A DNA stretch of 64,000 nt from Hoeflea_A sp965228785 (lineage in GTDB: Bacteria > Pseudomonadota > Alphaproteobacteria > Rhizobiales > Rhizobiaceae), in the NCBI GenBank assembly GCA_965228785.1, contig CBDDIF010000001.1, forward strand, positions 3,162,001 to 3,226,000, given 5' to 3'. The notes beneath the pieces are model-generated. The model was not told where the DNA came from and made no database searches. It saw only the letters and a program-made list of their open reading frames with translations. Positions 59,743-64,000 of this stretch are shown here, in pieces. Every line of letters begins with the position of its first letter. The stretch's first letter is position 1. The translations under genes were made by a program, and so were the position numbers.

Positions 59743-61377
59743 ATGCCCAAATTGCTCGTACACAACACCGACGCCCGAAACGCCCTGGCGCGCGGCGTCC
59801 ATCACCTGGCAGCCGCCGTCGAGCCGACACTCGGCCCGAAGGGGATGAACGCCATGATCGATCGTCCCGTCGGCACACCGCTGATCAGTCGGGACGGTGT
59901 GTCGATCGCTTCCGAAATCGAACTCTTCGACCGGTTCGAGAATATGGGCGCCCAGGTCGTGCGCGAAGTGTCGATGCAGACCAATGACGTGGCCGGAGAC
60001 GGGACGACGACCTCCATCGTCCTGGCCAACGGCCTCATCCAGGCTGGCGTGCCGCTGATCGAGAAGGGCGCCAAGGCGGTCGATCTGTGCAAGGGGATCA
60101 CGCTGGCCATCGATCACACGGTGAAGACGCTGCGAAGCATGGCCAAGCAGGTCACCGGCGACGATGACAGCCTGGCTGCGGTAGCGACTATTGCGGCGGC
60201 CGATCGCGATCTCGGTGCGCTGGTGACCGAAGCCTTCAAGCGGGTCGGGCCCGAAGGCGTGGTGACGACCGAATACGGTGTGACCATCGAATCGACCCTC
60301 GAAGTGGTGGAAGGCATGTCGTTCGATCGCGGCTATATTTCTCACCATATGGTCACCGACCAGGAGAAGATGCGGGCGGTGACCGAGAACCCGTACCTGC
60401 TTCTCACGGATATCAAGACGACCTCTTCGGAACAGCTGGTTGCCGCCAAGCAGATCGCCGAGGAAGACAACCGGCCTCTGGTGATCATTTCGGAAGAGAC
60501 GTCACCCGAGGTGCTGGTGACGCTGCTCGGCGATGACGGGCCTGGAAAGTACCTCGTTGTGCACCCGCCGGAGTTCGGCCACTGGCGCCGGGCGATGATG
60601 GAGGATCTCGCCATACTGACCGGTGGACGGGTGCTGGCACGTGACCTCGGCCATCGCCTTGAGGACGTCACGCGTGAGCAGCTCGGCAGTGCCGAGCGTG
60701 TCGAGGCGACGGCCAGCGACACGACCATCATCCGCGGCGCCGGCGATCCGAGCCTGATCGCCGCGCGGCGGGACCAGGTGCAGCGCCAGTACGACATCGC
60801 TCCGCCGAATATCGAGCAGGACAAGCTGCAGGAACGGCTCGCCAAGTTGTGCGGGGGCACCGCCGTGATCCTGGCCGGCGGCGTTACGCCCGTCGAACAG
60901 AAGCGCACGATCCAACTCATCGAGGACTCGCTCAATGCGGTGCGGGCCGCTTTCGAGGAGGGAATCCTGTGCGGCGGCGGTGTGGCACTGGCGCGTGCCG
61001 CGCCCGCTCTCGACGCCCTCGCCAGGGAAGCAGAGGGCGATGTGAGCCAGGGGGTTCTCCTGGTGCAGTCGGTGTTGACGACGCCGCTCATGCGGATCGC
61101 CTTCAATGCGGGGGCGGAGGTCAACGAAGTCGTCGGCCGGGTCGGCGAGTTCAGCGGCAATGTCGGTTTCAATGCGGCAACCGGGGCCTATGAGGATCTG
61201 GTCGAAGCCGGGGTCGTCGATCCCGCTCGCGTGACCTGCTCCGCACTTCTGAACGCCGCGTCCGTCGCGACGCTGATCCTGACGACCGAGACACTGATCG
61301 GCGATCTCGCCGAGGATGAGGATCCGACTGAGGGAGCGTGTCGCGGCGGCGGCGCCGAATTGCTCGGCCGGCCGTGA
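59743..61377 (+). CDS. groEL: GroEL-like chaperonin of the propane monooxygenase cluster
   Basis: 544 residues from ATG 59743, with AGGGAG upstream. Chaperonin fold with the key ATPase residues: LGPKGMNAMID, DVAGDGTTTSIVL (catalytic aspartate), and EDSLNAVRAAFEEGILCGGGVALARA (second aspartate, C-terminal equatorial). The protein lacks the GGM repeat tail of housekeeping GroEL and ends instead ...ACRGGGAELLGRP. No groES gene is adjacent. MimG/PrmG paralogues are required to fold the hydroxylase in mycobacteria, so the same dedicated role is likely. Not the cell's general GroEL. Confidence 0.9.
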   Translation: MPKLLVHNTDARNALARGVHHLAAAVEPTLGPKGMNAMIDRPVGTPLISRDGVSIASEIELFDRFENMGAQVVREVSMQTNDVAGDGTTTSIVLANGLIQAGVPLIEKGAKAVDLCKGITLAIDHTVKTLRSMAKQVTGDDDSLAAVATIAAADRDLGALVTEAFKRVGPEGVVTTEYGVTIESTLEVVEGMSFDRGYISHHMVTDQEKMRAVTENPYLLLTDIKTTSSEQLVAAKQIAEEDNRPLVIISEETSPEVLVTLLGDDGPGKYLVVHPPEFGHWRRAMMEDLAILTGGRVLARDLGHRLEDVTREQLGSAERVEATASDTTIIRGAGDPSLIAARRDQVQRQYDIAPPNIEQDKLQERLAKLCGGTAVILAGGVTPVEQKRTIQLIEDSLNAVRAAFEEGILCGGGVALARAAPALDALAREAEGDVSQGVLLVQSVLTTPLMRIAFNAGAEVNEVVGRVGEFSGNVGFNAATGAYEDLVEAGVVDPARVTCSALLNAASVATLILTTETLIGDLAEDEDPTEGACRGGGAELLGRP

Positions 61378-61411
61378 TGACCGGCCGGTTGAACAAGGAA
61401 AGGGCAGTACA

Positions 61412-62455
61412 ATGAAGGCAGCACGCCTCTACGAATACGACCCGGCGATGAACGTCCAGCTCAAGATCGAGGATGTTTCGGCGCCGACCATCAACGGACC
61501 CGACGAGGTGATCGTCAAGGTCGGCGCCGCGGGTCTGTGCCGCACCGATCTGCACATCATCGAGGGGGTCTGGAAGGATATCATGGATGAGGGAGGCAGC
61601 CTGCTCCCCTACATCATGGGCCACGAAAACGCCGGCTGGGTTGAGGATGTTGGCAGCAACGTCAAATCGGTCAAGCCGGGAGACGCCGTCATCTGCCACC
61701 CGCACCGCACCTGCGGCATTTGCCTCAACTGCCGGTATGGCGAGGACATGCACTGCGAGAACAGCCTGTTCCCCGGCCTGGGGCTGGATGGAGGGTTCGC
61801 GGAGTATTTCCTGACCAGCGAACGCTCGCTGATCAAGCTCAATCCCAACGTCACCCCGCTCGACGTCGCACCGATGGCCGATGCCGGCATAACCGCCTAC
61901 CGGGCCGCCAAGAAGGCTGCAAAGCTGCTGCGGCCCGGAGCCTATTGTGTCATCGTTGGCGTCGGCGGGCTGGGGCACATCGCCTTGCAGTGCCTGCGCG
62001 AGATCTCCGGCTGTAGAATCATCGCCATCGACCGCGAGCCGGCGGCGCGGCTTCTTTGCAAGGAACTCGGCGCCGATTTTGTGCTCGACGGCGGACCGAC
62101 CGTCGTTGACGAGGTCAGGGAAATTACCGGAGGCGGTGCCCAGGTGGTCATCGACTTCGTCGGCGAGCTTGGCGTCGAAAATATCTGCTGGCAGATGGTG
62201 CGCCAGGGCGGCCAGATGTTCGTCGTTGGCTATGGCGGCAAGGTCGAAGTTCCGACGGTCCACCTCGTCATCGAGGAAATCAATATCGGCGGAAGCCTTG
62301 TCGGCAACTACACCGAACTGGTGGAACTAATGGAGCTCAATGCCGACGGCAAGGTGCAGATGCACTACACGCAATACGGCCTCGACGACATCAACACGGC
62401 GCTCGACGATTTCAAGAACCGGCGCTTTGCTGGCCGTGGCGTTATCGTTCCCTGA
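61412..62455 (+). CDS. Zinc-dependent alcohol dehydrogenase (propane/2-propanol pathway)
   Basis: 347 residues from ATG 61412, with AAGGAAAGGG upstream. MDR family: catalytic zinc residues GLCRTDLHI and GHENAG, structural zinc cysteines in CGICLNCRYGEDMHC, coenzyme motif VGVGGLGHIALQCL with the NAD-specific aspartate in IIAIDREPA. In prm operons the adh oxidises 2-propanol (or 1-propanol) made by the monooxygenase to acetone (or propanal). It follows the chaperonin gene by 34 bp. A GC-rich hairpin lies directly downstream. Confidence 0.87.
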   Translation: MKAARLYEYDPAMNVQLKIEDVSAPTINGPDEVIVKVGAAGLCRTDLHIIEGVWKDIMDEGGSLLPYIMGHENAGWVEDVGSNVKSVKPGDAVICHPHRTCGICLNCRYGEDMHCENSLFPGLGLDGGFAEYFLTSERSLIKLNPNVTPLDVAPMADAGITAYRAAKKAAKLLRPGAYCVIVGVGGLGHIALQCLREISGCRIIAIDREPAARLLCKELGADFVLDGGPTVVDEVREITGGGAQVVIDFVGELGVENICWQMVRQGGQMFVVGYGGKVEVPTVHLVIEEINIGGSLVGNYTELVELMELNADGKVQMHYTQYGLDDINTALDDFKNRRFAGRGVIVP

Positions 62456-62467
62456 ACCCGATGGATG

Positions 62468-62494
62468 CCGCCGGGGAGGGGCTCTCCCCGGCGG
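62468..62494 (+). terminator. Hairpin after the alcohol dehydrogenase gene
   Basis: CCGCCGGGGAG (62468-62478) pairs perfectly with CTCCCCGGCGG (62484-62494) across a five-base loop. It lacks a T-run, so it may be a partial terminator or message-stabilising stem before the glyoxalase-like gene. Confidence 0.55.
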
Positions 62495-62521
62495 TTCCAG
62501 TGAATACACAGTGGGATCCTT

Positions 62522-62917
62522 ATGAGCAAACCAGTTCACGCAATGATCCGAGTGCTCGATGAAACGCGCTCGGTGCGGTTTTACTCCGATGCGTTTTCGA
62601 TGGGCGTGGCGGACCGCTTCGACTTCGACAACTTCACACTGATCTACCTGCGCAGCCCGGAATCCGGTTTCGAGTTGGAACTGACGGTCAACAAGGACAG
62701 GACGGCCCCTTATGACCTTGGAGATGGCTACGGACATATCGCCTTTGTCGTCAGTGATCTCGAGGCCTGTCGATCAGGACTGATCGAGAAGGGTCTTGAG
62801 CCCCGGAAGATCGTCGAATTCGAGCACGCCGGCGGGCCCCTTGCGAAGTTCTTTTTCATGCAGGATCCGGACGGCTACCAGATTGAAGTACTGCAGGAAT
62901 TCGGGCGCTACCGGTAG
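62522..62917 (+). CDS. VOC-family glyoxalase-like protein
   Basis: 131 residues from ATG 62522. A single vicinal-oxygen-chelate unit of the lactoylglutathione lyase type: HAMIRVLDETRSVRFYSDAF, FELELTVNKD, GYGHIAFVVSDLEACRSGLIEKG, and FMQDPDGYQIEVLQ. The candidate metal ligands are H6, E50 or E52, H75 and E123. It probably isomerises the hemithioacetal of methylglyoxal and glutathione. In an acetone, acetol, methylglyoxal route from 2-propanol, a dedicated glyoxalase would detoxify or use the C3 product. Position supports that, but a ring-cleavage dioxygenase-like role is not excluded. Confidence 0.8.
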   Translation: MSKPVHAMIRVLDETRSVRFYSDAFSMGVADRFDFDNFTLIYLRSPESGFELELTVNKDRTAPYDLGDGYGHIAFVVSDLEACRSGLIEKGLEPRKIVEFEHAGGPLAKFFFMQDPDGYQIEVLQEFGRYR

Positions 62918-62964
62918 ACCCGGGCGAAGCCGACGTGTCTTGTGCTTCTGCCAGAAGGCGAAAG

Positions 62965-62981
62965 TGTAAACATTCTTTACA
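62965..62981. promoter_or_regulatory. TGTAA-N7-TTACA operator upstream of the unknown gene and activator
   Basis: TGTAAACATTCTTTACA has the same arms and spacing as the prmA-upstream site at 53052-53068, differing only inside the spacer (2 of 7 bases). It lies 36 bp before the -35 element of the promoter at 63017-63045, so the activator at 63631 may control its own locus. Confidence 0.6.
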
Positions 62982-63016
62982 ACATCCGCCGGCAGCGCTC
63001 GTTCTGAACCGCCGGT

Positions 63017-63045
63017 TTGGGACGATATCGGTGTCGATGTATAGT
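63017..63045 (+). promoter_or_regulatory. Sigma-70-like promoter for the unknown gene and activator
   Basis: TTGGGA (63017-63022), a 17-bp spacer, and TATAGT (63040-63045). A ribosome site GGGAGG follows at 63056-63061. The predicted transcript starts about 10 bases before that site. Confidence 0.55.
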
Positions 63046-63067
63046 GCACCCCGGTGGGAGGAAAATG

Positions 63068-63538
63068 ATGGTCCATATCATATCGAAGCGCGAAGGACCG
63101 CGCCGCGAGGACATCAAGGCGAAACGCCTCATTCAGGAGAATTGGGGCACGATCGAAAAACTCGCCGACCGGATCAGCGGCGGTGCTTATTCGGCATCGA
63201 AGGTCAAACAGCCCACGCCGGAAGCGAAGGGGCTGATCATCAATATTCCGTCGTCCGGCGGCAGCAGTGATCCTGAACCCCATCTTCGAATCAGCGGCAA
63301 TGGTCGGGTAATCGTGATGGATCTTAACACCGGGCGGCAACTGCATTTTCTCGGCCAGATCGCTTGGCGTGACGGAGGCCGCGTCTTCCTTCTCGCCACC
63401 CGGGAAAACGGCTTCGTGTCGCCGGTTGACGACTCCATTGGAGATCGGTTGACGGACTTGGACGGAACCCCAATCGCCACGGAATTTTCGGAGGACCACC
63501 TGGTAACGCAACTCAACGAGCGATTGGAACTCGCATAG
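63068..63538 (+). CDS. Unknown protein between glyoxalase-like gene and activator
   Basis: 156 residues from ATG 63068 (ATG 63065 is too close to GGGAGG). The N-terminus is basic and helical (ISKREGPRREDIKAKRLIQENWGTIEKLAD); a middle region has beta character (HLRISGNGRVIVMDLNTGRQLHFLGQIAW). No signal peptide or membrane segment. It has its own promoter and shares the TGTAA...TTACA operator class with prmA, so it belongs to the same regulon, but I do not recognise the family. Confidence 0.6.
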   Translation: MVHIISKREGPRREDIKAKRLIQENWGTIEKLADRISGGAYSASKVKQPTPEAKGLIINIPSSGGSSDPEPHLRISGNGRVIVMDLNTGRQLHFLGQIAWRDGGRVFLLATRENGFVSPVDDSIGDRLTDLDGTPIATEFSEDHLVTQLNERLELA

Positions 63539-63630
63539 GACTGATTTCCGCCAGCGGCGCCGATTACCTGGTAAATCCAGACTGGCGCTACAAAAACAAC
63601 ACAACGCAGGCGGTGTTTCGGGGGAAACCC

Positions 63631-64000
63631 ATGGGTAATGCCACCAGTCAGCGCGCAAACGTTGGCTTGAATTCGGTGTATCAATTCGAGGACATAGGTC
63701 TGCGCGCGACGTCGCGCGCCCGTGAGAAATTCCTGTCGAACCGGAATGCACCCAGCCTTCCTGTATCCGGCGTGCGCGGGCTTATCTACAATTCCTGGCT
63801 ACGCGCTGACTCGAAGGGTATCGAGGCGGATCAGTTCGCCGCACCCATCATCGAGTCGTGCGACCGGGTGAAGGAATTGCGCTACGACAACAATCAGCTT
63901 TGTCGGGCGGCGCGCAAGTCATTCGCTCAAATCGGCAAGATGCTGAACGACGCCGAAATGATGCTCGTACTGACAGATCGACATGGCGTGGTCATCGAGA
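63631..64000 (+). CDS. mimR: AcoR/MimR-like sigma-54-dependent activator (partial)
   Basis: The first 123 residues, cut by the right edge. It starts at ATG 63631, with GGGGGAAA upstream; the frame is open to the end of the window. The sequence matches the N-terminal sensory region of AcoR-family activators: AREKFLSNRNAPSLPVSGVRG, IYNSWLRADSKGIEAD, and a GAF onset MMLVLTDRHGVVIE. The AAA+ and Fis-type domains should lie beyond the edge. By analogy with MimR it would activate the monooxygenase operon, probably through the TGTAA...TTACA repeats at 53021-53068. The gene symbol is by analogy only. Confidence 0.75.
   Translation, partial: MGNATSQRANVGLNSVYQFEDIGLRATSRAREKFLSNRNAPSLPVSGVRGLIYNSWLRADSKGIEADQFAAPIIESCDRVKELRYDNNQLCRAARKSFAQIGKMLNDAEMMLVLTDRHGVVIE

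Noticed and set aside
1..64000. Insertion sequences, tRNA-linked integration, phage genes or CRISPR repeats
   Set aside because: No transposase or integrase motif, direct-repeat array, tRNA cloverleaf or target-site duplication was recognised by eye.

Overview
The window looks like a chromosomal segment of an alphaproteobacterium: roughly 60% G+C by eye, TRAP transporters, many GntR/TetR/LacI/LysR regulators, a cyclase-ATPase-TPR regulator and an Acu-type terpene/branched acyl-CoA carboxylase locus. No tRNA, rRNA, CRISPR array, transposase or phage gene was seen. Most of it is catabolic and transport functions arranged as short operons, each with its own regulator.

Layout. 1-2.0 kb (minus strand): GntR/UTRA regulator, N-acetylmannosamine-6-phosphate epimerase (nanE) and a ROK kinase cut by the window edge, a sialic acid/ManNAc module. 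2.1-9.9 kb: a TetR regulator divergent from an Atu-like operon (AtuA-type protein, biotin-dependent acyl-CoA carboxylase beta and alpha subunits, enoyl-CoA hydratase, DinB-fold protein). 9.9-15.1 kb: SAP-domain protein, MgtE, a DHA2 drug exporter, a DsbA/FrnE-like protein and an alpha/beta hydrolase. 15.2-18.6 kb: a SAM-cyclase-AAA-TPR regulator split by one in-frame TAA. 18.7-23.1 kb: an RND efflux pair. 23.4-31.4 kb: a signalling block with a large multi-PAS hybrid histidine kinase, a NarL-type kinase and two NarL-type response regulators around a strikingly AT-rich intergenic region. 31.5-35.3 kb: an AruH/AruI-like arginine transaminase/2-ketoarginine decarboxylase pair with a DMT exporter. 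35.5-43.9 kb: HpaI-type aldolase, LacI regulator with a double palindromic operator, a complete TRAP transporter and HpsN/HpsO/HpsP-like dehydrogenases, best read as uptake and oxidation of 2,3-dihydroxypropane-1-sulfonate or a similar small polyol sulfonate. 44.2-49.8 kb: CadC-like regulator, secreted protein, DMT transporter/LysR pair and a D-2-hydroxyacid dehydrogenase. 49.9-52.9 kb: tandem-EthD protein and a four-gene minus-strand operon of unknown proteins including a WD40 propeller. 53.4-64 kb: a full propane 2-monooxygenase type operon (hydroxylase large subunit, reductase, small subunit, coupling protein, amidohydrolase, DUF59 protein, GroEL paralogue, alcohol dehydrogenase, glyoxalase-like protein), then an unknown small protein and the start of an AcoR/MimR-like activator cut by the right edge.

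The most interesting part is the right-hand 11 kb. The same 17-bp inverted repeat, TGTAA-N7-TTACA, occurs in front of the monooxygenase operon (with a second, near-perfect copy 31 bp away) and again in front of the unknown-protein/activator pair. It suggests one regulator controls the monooxygenase, its neighbour and possibly the divergent WD40 operon. The glyoxalase-like gene fits a 2-propanol, acetone, acetol, methylglyoxal route. A perfect 15-bp-arm hairpin lies between the hydroxylase and reductase genes. All functional calls rest on reading motifs and gene order; no database search was run.
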